From Sipunculus nudus (lineage: Eukaryota > Annelida > Sipuncula > Golfingiida > Sipunculidae), in NCBI GenBank assembly GCA_026874595.1, contig CM049320.1, forward strand, positions 48,002,714-48,066,713: a DNA stretch of 64,000 nt, written 5' to 3'. Each line of letters starts with the position of its first letter. The stretch's first letter is position 1. Below the pieces are notes generated by a model. It saw nothing but the letters and a program-made list of their open reading frames with translations. It did no database searches and was not told the origin of the DNA. The position numbers were made by a program, and so were the translations under genes. Shown piece after piece: positions 25,301 through 34,059 of this stretch.

Positions 25301-27282
25301 CACTGTGATATGATGTGACCAGCTAGAAGTTAACTCACATGGGCCTGTCACTGTGGTATGATGTGACCAGCTAGAAGTTAACTCACATGGGCCTGTCACT
25401 GTGGTATGATGTGACCAGAAGTTAACTCACATGGGTTTGTCACTGTGATATGATATGACCAGAAGTTAACTCACATGGGCCGTCACTGTGGTATGATGTG
25501 ACCAGCTAGAAGTTAACTCACATGGGCCTGTCACTGTGGTATGATGTGACCAGAAGTTAACTCACATGGGTTTGTCACTGTGATATGATATGACCAGAAG
25601 TTAACTCACATGGGCCTGTCACTGTGATATGATATGACCAGAAGTTAACTCACATGGGCCTGTCACTGTGATATGATATGACCAGCTAGAAGTTCACTCA
25701 CATGGGCCTGTCACTGTGATATGATATGACCAGAAGTTAACTCACATGGGCCTGTCACTGTGATATGATATGACCAGCTAGAAGTTAACTCACATGGGCC
25801 TGTCACTGTGGTATGATGTGACCAGCTAGAAGTTAACTCACATGGGCCTGTCACTGTGGTATGATGTGACCAGAAGTTAACTCACATGGGTTTGTCACTG
25901 TGATATGATATGACCAGAAGTTAACTCACATGGGCCGTCACTGTGGTATGATGTGACCAGCTAGAAGTTAACTCACATGGGCCTGTCACTGTGGTATGAT
26001 GTGACCAGAAGTTAACTCACATGGGTTTGTCACTGTGATATGATATGACCAGAAGTTAACTCACATGGGCCGTCACTGTGATATGATATGACCAGCTGGA
26101 AGTTAACTCACATGGGCCTGTCACTGTGATATGATATGACCAGCTAGAATTTAACTCACATGGGCCCGTCACTGTGATATGATATGACTAGAAGTTACTC
26201 ACGTCGGCTTGTCCAGGTCTTCCTGCCTCAGTCTCCGCAGCTGTTTGTTGCTGTACTCGGGGAGGGTCCTGTGGACGCCGTACATGCCGCCATTAAACAC
26301 GGCCGGGAAGGATATGGCGTGGTAAACCTCTGTTAACACAAACACACATCTATATGAACTGTGTTAAAGCACAGTTCACAAAAATGAAAACAAATAACAA
26401 GGAGATAACAAATGTGAAGAGAACAGGAGCATTTACGATCAAACCTACACCAGTGAAAGTAAGCCGTCTACAAGCCGGATGACCAAGACGCGAGGCATTA
26501 GATGATCACTGTACACGACCAATGCTCACGCTATGGACATTGAATTAAGTGAAAATAAGCAAGCAAAAAATATATATCTGTTAAATATAACTACAATGTT
26601 TACAAATCCTCTCTCCTTATACATTCAATCTTAAAAACGAAAATGAATTGCTTAAATAAAGAAATTTTCAAATTGCTATATGTTTGGTTGTTGTGTCGCT
26701 CGTGAGCCGGGTGCAATAGTACCCACCTGGTTCTATCGTACAGACAGGAGAGTAATATGGGCTCATTGCTCCTCTAACAGTTGTTGGCCAAGAAGCACAG
26801 ACATCTTTTGGTTTCGGAGGGCGTTCATAGGGGGCAGCAGCTGCTAGGGAGTAGGTGGTTTTTGCGGCGGCGTGCCTGAAATAGGTCTTTTTAGTTTTAG
26901 CTCTGTTGTATTGTTTTTCAGAAAGTATCCATACCCGTATAAAAGTTGTGAGAGGCATCATGATCTTCCTGTTGTTGGAGTCGGGTTTATATGCTAGACT
27001 GCTCGGCAGTTTAATCTGCAGAGTTTTTGTAATGGATGCACCATTTACGTCACAAGTCCAGGTACGTCTGTTAACGCACACCTCCTCTCTGGTCGCTGTT
27101 GTTACAAGAGTTTCCATGCCTACTATATTCTGTCCGCTACATGAATATTCCACTGTAATTTTTTCGTCTTGCTTAAGAACCTTTGGAAGTGATGTGACCT
27201 GTATAAAGTCCTTGGCTCCTGAGCCCTTTCCTCTCTCGACCACAACTGACATGGATGCCGGCTTCTGGCTAGACACAACCAT
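613..27282 (-). CDS. SEL1L3: SEL1L3 homologue, 13 exons seen, both ends missing
   Basis: Protein of the SEL1L3 (sel-1 homolog 3) family, in vertebrates a predicted membrane protein with an N-terminal extracellular part, a concanavalin/LamG-like segment and C-terminal Sel1 (TPR-like) repeats; its molecular role is poorly known. I place 13 exons totalling 2,046 nt, and every phase join is exact (682 codons with no stop). Residues 1-185 match the N-terminal region (ITVEYSC, RPPKPKDVCASW). Residues 228-375 form the LamG-like part (MWLYIVDYC, PKDQWTRL, VFGGTELTPSFKGYIG). From about residue 470 come Sel1-type segments (GDLFMWIKHQAAQG, GRMLFWGAQGL, YDYGIVLL). The colinear order with vertebrate SEL1L3, recalled rather than searched, makes this a confident family call. 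The signal-peptide exon was not identified and the C-terminal repeats and membrane helix lie outside. Introns are swollen by minisatellites. Confidence 0.93.
857..1637. repeat. Two adjoining 38-bp minisatellites
   Basis: About 13 copies of a 38-bp unit (accctgactaccatcacca then cgatacccgtcacgtcatg) to about 1355, then about 7 copies of a second 38-bp unit (ttttcatcatcacgatcag then cataatacctgtcacgtca). The units share a cctgtcacgtca-like segment, so one probably derives from the other. Each carries a TGACGTG core on the minus strand. They fill most of the SEL1L3 intron between 751 and 1882. The ten bases ATCGTGGTGA occur both in the array and just after that intron's splice donor. Confidence 0.93.
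1883..2002 (-). CDS. SEL1L3: SEL1L3 exon l (Sel1 repeat)
   Basis: 120 nt, phase 0 to 0, acceptor TTCTGTACAG and donor CTCAG|GTCAGT. It encodes VMLERVRLTDEKELEAQTDE followed by DGDLFMWIKHQAAQGVATAQ. The 'R.L.DE.....T.EDGD.F.W.K..A..G...AQ' block is one of the best conserved in SEL1L3. Confidence 0.96.
2629..2690 (-). CDS. SEL1L3: SEL1L3 short exon k
   Basis: 62 nt, phase 1 to 0, acceptor TCATTAAAG and donor GAT|GTGAGT. It encodes VYYKNVADVTRQDQDLHSDK. The 'AY.YY.N.A..T..DQ..L..D' pattern is characteristic of SEL1L3 at this position, and the exon repairs the phase between its neighbours. Confidence 0.93.
3150..7880. repeat. 34-bp minisatellite, about 139 copies
   Basis: Tandem units of 34 bp (gattgaggaacatagtgg, attgatgatcgttgtg) that differ at few sites: cgttgtgg or cgtggtgg, gattg, gggttg or gaattg, and a rarer ggttgttg. 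It lies in the SEL1L3 intron between 2691 and 7982. Because 34 is not a multiple of 3 and the minus strand of the unit has no stop in any frame, all three minus frames stay open for up to about 1,540 codons. These are artefacts of the repeat, not genes. Occasional small deletions, such as near 3390 and 4753, shift the register. Confidence 0.97.
7983..8100 (-). CDS. SEL1L3: SEL1L3 exon j (Sel1 repeat)
   Basis: 118 nt, phase 0 to 1, donor TACG|GTACGA. It encodes YLMYGALDANRLCLLALGNK and GLDGMPKDLEQAY, a Sel1 unit. Two in-frame acceptors lie 6 bases apart (CACTAG and GCCCAG), so the exon may start at 8100 or 8094, differing by two codons. The 34-bp array starts about 100 bases into the following intron. 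Confidence 0.92.
8351..8618. mobile_element. Small inverted-repeat element (possible MITE)
   Basis: 268-bp segment bounded by a perfect 10-bp inverted repeat, tgcctccgcc at the left and ggcggaggca at the right. There is no coding potential and no clear target duplication. It lies in a SEL1L3 intron. A short CA run is near its right end. Confidence 0.5.
9056..9193 (-). CDS. SEL1L3: SEL1L3 exon i (Sel1 repeat)
   Basis: 138 nt, phase 0 to 0, acceptor TGTTCCCCAG and donor CCAG|GTAACT. It encodes GIKNIIQTLKQASCYGNHDA and TYFLTVILSGGIGVKAEENQ, a degenerate Sel1 unit ('A..YG...A.Y.L...L..G.GV'). Confidence 0.93.
9450..9655 (-). CDS. SEL1L3: SEL1L3 exon h (linker)
   Basis: 206 nt, phase 1 to 0, acceptor CTCTCTTGCAG and donor ATC|GTGCGT. 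It encodes VTCHKYDKVNFFMKK and NRIMTQQNFKLEDIAKELHK. The vertebrate protein has a similar cysteine and a basic plus acidic helix before the first Sel1 unit. A GC donor 10 bases upstream (CT|GCAAGA) is possible but would break the phase. Confidence 0.85.
10024..10162 (-). CDS. SEL1L3: SEL1L3 exon g (linker)
   Basis: 139 nt, phase 0 to 1, acceptor CTGTTGGTAG and donor AAAG|GTAAGA. It encodes LPMPNPYHPMFELGLSRRES and then a charged helical stretch with a cysteine (IYQCKQLWKARQDK), consistent with the linker between the LamG-like part and the Sel1 repeats. Moderately conserved, supported mostly by splice sites and phase. Confidence 0.85.
10163..13137. other. SEL1L3 introns without further genes
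   Basis: Apart from the exon at 12223-12361 this stretch is AT-rich intron. 11240-11960 is rich in ttacgat and gatcgtgg words and may be an old inverted element, but I could not define its ends. No other exon, RNA gene or intact transposon is visible. Confidence 0.5.
12223..12361 (-). CDS. SEL1L3: SEL1L3 exon f (end of LamG-like part)
   Basis: 139 nt, phase 2 to 0, acceptor TTATTTCCAG and donor CAAAG|GTACGA. It encodes LPPQDRVWYDDVYGLHVFGG and FKGYIGEASVYRRLNVPVSK. The 'IGG..Y..G..GY.G....YR' pattern is the closing strand set of LamG-like domains and matches SEL1L3. Confidence 0.92.
13138..13196 (-). CDS. SEL1L3: SEL1L3 short exon e
   Basis: 59 nt, phase 0 to 2, too short to stand out as an open frame. 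The acceptor is CACGGTCCAG and the donor ATCAG|GTAGAG. It encodes LNMTLSHGEEWTRHDHTEI. Exon d ends in phase 0 and exon f starts in phase 2, so an exon of this phase is required exactly here; that is the main support, together with its place in the LamG-like domain. Confidence 0.82.
13325..13367. repeat. (TA)n microsatellite
   Basis: A near-perfect TA run with one TT interruption, in a SEL1L3 intron. Confidence 0.95.
13777..13892 (-). CDS. SEL1L3: SEL1L3 exon d (LamG-like part)
   Basis: 116 nt, phase 1 to 0, acceptor AAATCCCAG and donor ACG|GTGAGT. It encodes QVHFQVVTKEGKALAFLST and IPKDQWTRLTIQFNKQT, the typical 'P..QW.RL.I..N' turn of LamG/pentraxin-type folds. The joint with exon c makes a GGT glycine codon. 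Confidence 0.93.
14380..14730. repeat. Diffuse 'gaaacatgt' word cluster
   Basis: Intronic stretch in which gaaacatgt, aaacacgtt and similar words recur without a fixed period, together with two aatgggacaaa...gcgt segments. It looks like an old, scrambled repeat; no coding sequence is visible. Confidence 0.4.
15082..16010 (-). pseudogene. PIF/Harbinger transposase pseudogene (HARBI1-like)
   Basis: Minus-strand remnants in the order of a Harbinger DDE transposase. At 16010-15711 there is RTSRVETGKTLRYLASGEC and IISPFIHELYEAFADIL, the N-terminal region before the catalytic core. At about 15475-15378 there is DGKVFNCHLSKVRRLMENAF, in which the E of MENAFG is the expected third catalytic acid. 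A further open stretch at 15342-15082 fits the C-terminal tail. The central GAIDG-type aspartate block was not found, and stops and frameshifts separate the parts. It sits inside a SEL1L3 intron in the same orientation as the gene. Terminal repeats were not identified. Confidence 0.75.
16011..17398. other. Intronic DNA, probable transposon flank
   Basis: Rich in short words such as ctacgg and cggta, GC-richer than its surroundings, and ending in a run of T at 17041-17052. It may be the 5' flank of the Harbinger copy. I see no exon or intact element. Confidence 0.35.
17399..17526 (-). CDS. SEL1L3: SEL1L3 exon c (start of LamG-like part)
   Basis: 128 nt, phase 2 to phase 1, acceptor TATGTTACAG and donor CAAG|GTAATC. 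It encodes FTMVMWLYIVDYC, LCAIMQHMTWDDLYMTP and VILLNQQ. This corresponds to the first strands of the concanavalin-like segment of SEL1L3. It lies 8.7 kb downstream of the previous exon, the gap being the 44/48-bp array. Confidence 0.92.
17582..26190. repeat. 44/48-bp splice-donor minisatellite, about 190 units
   Basis: On the plus strand the unit is aactcacatgggcctgtcac, then tgtggtatgatatgaccaga, then agtt (44 bp). A 48-bp form has gcta before gaagtt. On the minus strand, the sense of SEL1L3, each unit starts with GTGAGTTAACTTC. The first unit starts at base +1 of the intron after the exon ending at 26203 (GAC|GTGAGTAACTTC). The array fills nearly all of the 8.7-kb intron. Sub-blocks are visible: CACGTG-bearing units at 17.6-18.9 kb, alternating gacatct and agttaact units at 18.9-20.2 kb, 44/48 mixtures at 20.2-25.2 kb, and three-unit composites with ggtttgtcac at 25.2-26.1 kb. 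No stable coding frame. Confidence 0.97.
26203..26329 (-). CDS. SEL1L3: SEL1L3 exon b
   Basis: 127 nt, phase 1 to phase 2. The acceptor is TGTTAACAG and the donor is GAC|GTGAGT. It encodes EVYHAISFPAVFNGGMYGV followed by EYSNKQLRRLRQEDLDKP, matching the stretch before the LamG-like part in this family. The intron that follows is built entirely of units starting with a copy of this GTGAGT donor. Confidence 0.9.
26727..27282 (-). CDS. SEL1L3: SEL1L3 exon a (N-terminal ectodomain)
   Basis: Largest exon, 556 nt, codons 1-185 of the visible protein. It starts after a TTTCCAG acceptor in phase 0 and ends at CCAG|GTGGGT in phase 1. It contains KDFIQVTSLPKVL, ITVEYSCSGQNIVGMETLV and an APYERPPKPKDVCASW segment with SEL1L3-type cysteines. 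An in-frame ATG is its first codon, but the matching vertebrate region lies just after the signal peptide, so a separate upstream first exon is expected. Five tandem copies of the acceptor lie directly upstream. Confidence 0.88.
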
Positions 27283-27432
27283 CTGGAAATATAAGGACTG
27301 AAGTGATATAGTCTGAAATAAGGACTGAAGTAACATAGTCTGGAAAAACAAGGACTGAAGTGACATTGTCTGGAAAAAAAAGGACTCAAGTGACATTGTC
27401 TGGAAAAATAAGGACTGAGGTGACATTGTCTG
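27283..27432 (-). repeat. Tandem splice-acceptor array, 30-bp period
   Basis: Five copies, four of 30 bp and one of 27 bp. On the minus strand each reads roughly TGTCACTTCAGTCCTT then a T run then CCAGAC (two copies read CTTATTTCAGAC or TTATATTTCCAGAT). Each therefore repeats a polypyrimidine tract plus AG. The last one is the acceptor used for SEL1L3 exon a. The period keeps the frame, and the copies are open in that frame (TMSLQSLFFQ per unit), so use of an outer acceptor would add ten residues per copy. Confidence 0.88.
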
Positions 27433-27599
27433 AAAATTGTCTGACGAGCAATCCAAAATGGGACTTTTTTTAAAGATTTTTTTGGTGGAGGTAACGACCT
27501 CCATTTTTAATGCTTTGCTTAACTAAGTATGTGTACAGAGTTCCATTCCGGTTTCGGACTACGTGACAGGGACTTATATCCGATTTTTCCTGGCGTCAA

Positions 27600-27840
27600 C
27601 CAGGTTCGGTATACCACTCCTGCGGGCCCTTGGTGTGTGTCATTCCCATGAATGGGTCATAACACCGAGGAATTCCCGAAAGGCCCACTCGGTTGTGTGT
27701 GAAACACGACAGATGGGCACAGTCTCCCCATTTAGCCTGCAGAGCGCTCACCCTGGGTGGGGGCCTACCGGCTGAGATTCGAACCCACGATCTCCCGGCT
27801 TTGAGTCCTGCGCTCTACCCCTGAGGCACAGACGCCGGTT
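27600..27840 (-). mobile_element. tRNA-derived SINE
   Basis: At 27838-27766 the minus strand has a tRNA-like head: an A-box-like TGCCTCAGGGGTAGAGCGC, a B box GGTTCGAATCTC, and ends ACCGGC and GCCGGT that could pair as an acceptor stem. The anticodon stem does not form, so this is not a working tRNA. Body sequence follows towards 27600. The element lies between two diverged direct repeats (from 27453 and from 27841), each starting ccaaaatgggacttt. Confidence 0.7.
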
Positions 27841-27969
27841 TCCAAAATGGGACTTTGCACAAAGTAATTTTGTTGGAAAGGCGAGGTCTCCAAAAGAACA
27901 AATTGAAATAAAATTTCCATTAATTTGCAATTTTTTTAATATGATGGTATAGTTAAAATTACTCTTTTT

Positions 27970-28464
27970 GAGGGACCACGGACACGGAAGAGTGGGAGTC
28001 AGTTTTGGGACCTTTCCGATAATTGTAGAACTTATAGATATTCTCAGTTTGCCTTTGGGATTATTACCAGAACTTCACTTTTGGATTACAACAAATTGAT
28101 TTCGGGATTGAATTTGACGTTTATCGATAAGGTTTGCATGAACTGTTCATCTAGAATATTTATGTTAAAGAACTTGTTGAGCTGTGACAGTGGTGGTATC
28201 CAGAAAAGCCTAGGATCCGGACACTCTGGTACTGTACATTTTATCGTTTTACTGTGTTATTGTATTGATTTAGTGTATTGTAATGTTAGGATTGTTTTAA
28301 GAATAAATTATAATTAATTGTTAACAAAAAAGAACTGATTTCTTTATTCGTTCTCCTAGACGTTTCACGCTGCCTGGTGTTACAGAATCTGATTTTATTT
28401 GACTCCGTAACAAAATTTATGCTCGTCACGACTACGTGATCTTTTGTTATTAGGTTCCGTAACA
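27970..28464 (+). mobile_element. LTR fragment of the Gmr1-like family
   Basis: Matches the inner and 3' parts of the LTRs at 33070-33702 (opposite strand), 51625-52219 and 57233-57563. Shared landmarks are cggacacggaagagtg, gacagtggtggtatccag, the AATAAA-bearing aagaataaattat, and the terminal aggttccgtaaca. The 5' part with the TATA box is missing. Confidence 0.85.
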
Positions 28465-30063
28465 GAATAATGTAGCTTTAGCAGTAACGAAATGCTCCCA
28501 GCCAACGGAGGGACAGCAAACCATTGTAGCTCAGACCTGAACAAAAGATTTCTTCCAAATGTTAATGTAATTAGGTGTGGTCAGAGGTCATTCAGACTCT
28601 ATTGAACTGGCCTTTACTGCATGGTAGAGTAACCTTGGATTCATATTTGGCTGTTTAAGTATTAGATTCTTAATAAATGCTATTTTTTTTAAATGACTAA
28701 AAAATCGAAACTCAAATCAGAAGAAGAACATGATATATCGTTGGGGGAATATGTAGACAAATATATGACTTTTCTAAATATAAAACATGAAACATTTTAA
28801 GGTATCACAAACAGATGTTAGACGTAGGCCTAATATCACCTTGACAGGATGGTGAAAATAATCGGGTCCATTACATATTCAGAAGGTAGTTATGGTGATG
28901 CAAAAGCTGTAAAAGTGCAATTAGGTCTTTGTCGAACTTTGATCAATTAAAACATTTTGTATTATACACTGTTTTTGTGAGATATGTTATCTTATATAAT
29001 CTAATAGTTATAACAGGAATTCGCACCACCCTTGTCCTCAGTGTTCTCTGAAAACGCATTGCGTATGACACTGTTTCATAACTCATTTTATACCGCATTG
29101 ACATAGGCGATATGAGAAAAAACTTTCTCCGGCAGTGACCGGAATGCGTGCATCGTGGTCATTCAACCTCAAACACACGATTAAGGACTATTGTTCATAT
29201 GAATAACGCTTGCTTTCAGTGAGGGATTTGAGCATGTCTGGCCTTATATTTTTCACAGGCTCCACCCACGTGCGTGCTCAGAAAAAGTGAAAACACATGT
29301 TTCCCGCTTAATGAAATGGAGGGTTCAAACCCAGGAGGATCAATGACAAAACCTAATTCAAGGTCCCAATTTCAGGAACAGGGGTAGGGTGGAGTGGTGG
29401 TGGGAGTTTCAGGCCTCAAAATTTGTCTGATACGATGGAAGAAAAAGGTTGCGGCGGCAGAAAATGGGATACGGACCCTCTGCATGGCGTCCCGTTGGGT
29501 CCGCTTCTGCTACTTACGAGGTATGCATATTTCTGTTTCTTTCTGCAGGAACAGTGTCCTTGCAACGTACATATAATTAATCTCTTATGTGTTCCTCACA
29601 TCAACCTAATCTTTATACGTCCAGTGATAGAATCCAGTCAAATATCATCGAAAACCTTAATGCCCCGCGTCTCATTCCGGTTCGCAATGTAAATATCATC
29701 AATGACCAGGTCTTCAAGGTAAACATACTGGGGTATGAATTTTTTTCCACGAGCACAGCTTCACAAAATAAATGTAAAATGTATTTATACATATCTTATT
29801 GAGACAGTATTCCACTGAAAATCTATATTTTCTTTTAACTTTTGGAAATAAAAATGAGCCAACATTACACATCTCAGTAAATATATATCCCCAACCCCGG
29901 TAAAAGCCCGGTATACCGGGTTTATCAGCTAGTAAATTATGTTATATTATTATGTCTGATCCACATTGCCTGCTGCTTCAATTAATGGACTATATTAACA
30001 TGACATATTTGTTGGAAATAAAAGGTATGTGATCATTGAGAATTCGGCGTTGTTACAATGAGA

Positions 30064-30136
<73 letters not shown>

Positions 30137-33069
30137 GTTATTTCATAATAAAGAGAAATTGAAAATCATGTTTATTTTTCGTTATCAGAGCTTAAATGGC
30201 GCCCTATACTATGAAGCTTCACTAAATATAAAGAATAAATGACCCATTCATGGCCTTGACGAAGTTTATAAGTAAAGCACCAATTGGAAAAATGTTAAAT
30301 AATTAAAAGAAAACATAGAGGTTTTGTGGAAATGATAGATATTTGAACATTTTGATTTCGGCGTCGTCACATTAAGAGGTTTTAGACCACGTTTTACCCA
30401 CGTCACTGCTTTCAAATGGAGATTTACAGCAAACAAACATTCTGAATTATGAATCGGTAGATCCGTATCATTTTTATAAAGTTAGTTTTTATAAAAAAAA
30501 AAACCATAAAATTGTTTCTTGGCCTTGAATCCCATAACTACCATAAATTGTTATGAAATATATTTCATTGTGCATTTTTATAAGATACAGTTGATACAAC
30601 CACGTGGTAACCTTTAACCACATAATTTCATTTAAAAAAAAACAAAATCGCAATAACATCCCCCCCACCCCCCCACCCCCCTATGTTTTGGAAGTAAGAG
30701 GGTTATATCAGCGCATTATGCACATTGCGGCAACCATAACATCAGTTTTCAAACACTAGCCATTCTGTTGGTTAAAATGATACGTCATTCAGCTTGTTAT
30801 ACCTCCGGTACAGGGGTATCTCCTTAAATATGGCCCTTTTGAGCCTTCGCCGCAACACTATGAGTGAAGTCTCCTTGTGTATTTGTAGGGTCGAGCTAAA
30901 AGGCAGAAGAAGAAGCTGGTCGGGAGACTCGGAGTGGTACTTTATTGAGCGTTTTTAGACTGTAACCTGTGAATTGACTGATAATACTCTTCACTCGTTG
31001 TAACTTTCCATCAATGTTTATCGGCTCGCTCCACAGGAGATTTTAGACGGCACTGTTCATATCTGTGTTGTGTTAAACCTATACAGATTCTTTATACTTT
31101 TTAAAAATAACATCCTTTTTCAGATAAGACCTCTTTTTATACTTTTTTCATACTTTTTCAGGGATTAATACTTTTTAATACTTTTATTAACGGGGATTTT
31201 ATCTGCGATCTTGCCAATGTTTTACAAAATCACTTGAGATGAAGAATACTGGAGTATATATACCTACTTTTATTCCTTGTCTAGGAGTACATGTAATGCA
31301 TGCTCTACTATTGTGGCATTGAGTTTTATTTTTTTTTCATACTTTTTCTGAATGATTTTATACTTTTTTCCCATTAAAAATCAGAGTGGCAGCACTGTGC
31401 TAGTGAAAAGCCAAGAGATCACTAACAATGCACCATTACCTAACGTTGCTCAGATTCAGTGGTGGACCCTTGTGGTCTCTTATTTATATTTGAACTGGTG
31501 GCAGGGATTTTAGGATACCTTATATTGTTGATAGTACCTTGGGCATGACGGGTTTAGGAAGGATACTTACATGACCAGGTAGAGACCGGTAAATAAAGTT
31601 TATAATGATACCAAGTATCCTGGAAACTCATTTAATCAGCATCAGCTTCGCCTGATCTTAAGGGGGAACATGACACTTTTAACTACCAATGGAATTTTTT
31701 TGGATATAATATCTACAAGGCATACTTTGTAAAATTATTAAATAAAATTTGGGGGTCAATGTGCTTATTTTTGCAGAATATGAAGTTGAAAATGGACACT
31801 TGTGGTGGGTTTTTATATGATATTATAACAAAGGGGGAAAAGTTACATATTCAAGAAAACTGACCAATTTTTTTTTTCATAATATTCTAAATAAACATGC
31901 AAAATTAAATATCAATCTTATTTGAATATAAAAATACGTATGTCCATGGGTTGAAATTTAAAATATAAGTAAAGGCCAAAATATGAAAATTTTGGACATT
32001 ATTAGTTTAGAAAATCCCCCAAAGGTGGGGTTGGTGGTTGTGAGACAGAGAGCAAGTCCACACATGAATGGCTTCTTGCGTCAAAAATATATGATCAGAT
32101 TTTAAGATGCCCATATAAGAAGAAATATAAATATCAGCACTAAAAACTATGGGTATATACTAATTATCTCTTCAGAATTATACCATAAGTGTCACTTACA
32201 ATCAAATTGTGATATTTATGCTCTTTTTTGTCATCTACTTGCAACTGTCAAAACTGACAGTTGACAACATAGCCGTTGGTATATTCCTGCATTTAAGCCT
32301 CTTCTGATGATATTCTGTTTGAAAATTTGTATGTAAACATTTGGTACTATTTAAAAAATAATTAAATGAAGCTGTAACACTGAGCATTCCTACAATTATT
32401 GTTCATCCTAGTTACTTTTCTCAAATGATGCTCTGAAGCAATGACGTTTTCATCACAACAAAAACACAAACGGCAAAATATGTAGCCTCATAAATTATAA
32501 TTAAACCAGATATTATTAGTTTGCATCAGTGTCATCAGTATTGGCGCCAGTAAAGCGTCAAGTTCCCCCTTAAATTGCCGACAGGGGCTCACCAGAGGAA
32601 ATAAAGTCACGCGCTTGTGTAGGACTATATTATCACAGGAAATAAAGTCACAATTTGATTAGACCAAAAATATTTAATATTTAATAAAATAACCCTTAGA
32701 TTCGAATTTTATTCATGAGTAGCACTTTTTATATTTTATCTTAAGTTACCACGTTTCGCAACATTAACAAGGTACCTCTTTAATATAATTTTGGCAAACA
32801 TTATAATTAATGTCTATTTATGGACTTACAATAGACAGTTTTACTCTAAAACATACGGAAAACAATCTTAAAGAACGCCAGGCGGTCCTACATTTTTAAA
32901 TATATCATTATAAAGTGAACGACCTGCAATGTGCTTGCAAATGACATTTGTCTCCAGGGGTATTATCCGGGTGGACAATGGTCTCTGATCCGTATGTCAT
33001 GCGATGATGGGTGCTGGAATCGACGAGCAAACAAATCAACAACCAGCAACCGGATGAGGACATATATAT
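28465..33069. other. Gene-poor AT-rich stretch
   Basis: No exon with convincing similarity. It contains a (TA)n run at 30068-30131, C-rich low complexity near 30660-30682, a short palindromic cggtaaaagcccggtatacc motif near 29896, and T-rich tactttt words at 31090-31380. The missing SEL1L3 signal-peptide exon may lie here or further right. A minus-strand frame near 33060-32908 starting MSSSGCWLLICLLVDSS is signal-like but lacks a donor in the needed phase. Confidence 0.5.
30068..30131. repeat. (TA)n microsatellite
   Basis: 64-bp uninterrupted TA run. Confidence 0.97.
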
Positions 33070-33702
33070 TGTTACGGAACCTAATAACAACAGATCACAT
33101 AATCGTGACGAGCATAAATTTTGTTACGGAGATAAAAAAAAAACAGATTCCGCAACACTAGGCAGCGTCTAATGTCAAGGGGAATGATTAAAGAAGTCAG
33201 TAGTTTTTTGTTAACAAATAATTATAATTCATTCTTATAACAATCCTAACATTACAATATACTAAATCAATAAAATTACACAGTATAACAATAATAAAAA
33301 TGTACATGACCAGAGTGTCCGTATCCTTGGCTTTGATTTCTGGATACCAATTCTGTATAAAATCCGTACGACATCTGTAAGTTCTACAATTATCGAAAAG
33401 GTCCAAAAAATTCTGACGAGAGAGTCACACTCTTCCGTGTCCGCTGGTATTTTTCTCTCTGCGATTCTTAACACAGCCCCTATTTATAGTTTTTTCACCC
33501 GAAGCCCAGAAACTTCCATTTTCTCGAACGTTCCAAACACAACAATAGCGCATGAACAGACCCGAAAATTCTAGACTACAACGAACGCTGTGTCTCTACA
33601 CGCCAGGGTTCAACCAGTACGGTTCTCATAGCAACGCCCAGGGCTTGTTGAGTCTAACACAAATCAGAACGCCAGGCGCATAATAAACGGATACATGTAA
33701 CA
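33070..33702 (-). mobile_element. Solo LTR, 633 bp, Gmr1-like family
   Basis: On the minus strand it starts TGTTACATG and ends GGTTCCGTAACA, with a TATA box (ACTATAAATAGG) and a downstream AATAAA-type signal (GAATGAATTATA region). It is flanked by a 4-bp duplication, atat. No internal coding sequence remains, as expected after recombination between two LTRs. It is the most complete LTR of this family in the window. Confidence 0.88.
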
Positions 33703-34059
33703 ATATATATAAATTGTTTATAAGATTAAATTTGTTAATACATTCACTTCTATATTATCTAGTTTGTCGTTTCTTGATTCGCCCTATTACACCCCATGGT
33801 GCATCAGGATCCTGATAATTTGGTATATACCAGTATTAGCATACTAGTGATGCGTTTGTGTAATGTAGGGGCTCACTATGGAAAGAAGTCACGATGCAGA
33901 GCGACATATTTGTGCATGGGGGGAGGGGGGGGGGTCTTCTGAAGCCCTGCTCACAAAGTCGACGGCCTGACTGAGTGCTTTGAAGGCGATATCAAGGGTA
34001 TCGGGTGCTCCAAGCATTCCTCCTTTATTAGCGAAAAGCAAAGATTTTGTCGACTGTTT

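Noticed and set aside
27766-27838. Functional tRNA gene
   Set aside because: A and B boxes are present but the anticodon stem does not pair. Better read as a SINE head.
32908-33060. Signal-peptide-like frame (MSSSGCWLLICLLVDSS) as the first SEL1L3 exon
   Set aside because: No splice donor in the phase needed to join 27282, and it abuts a solo LTR. Possible but unsupported.
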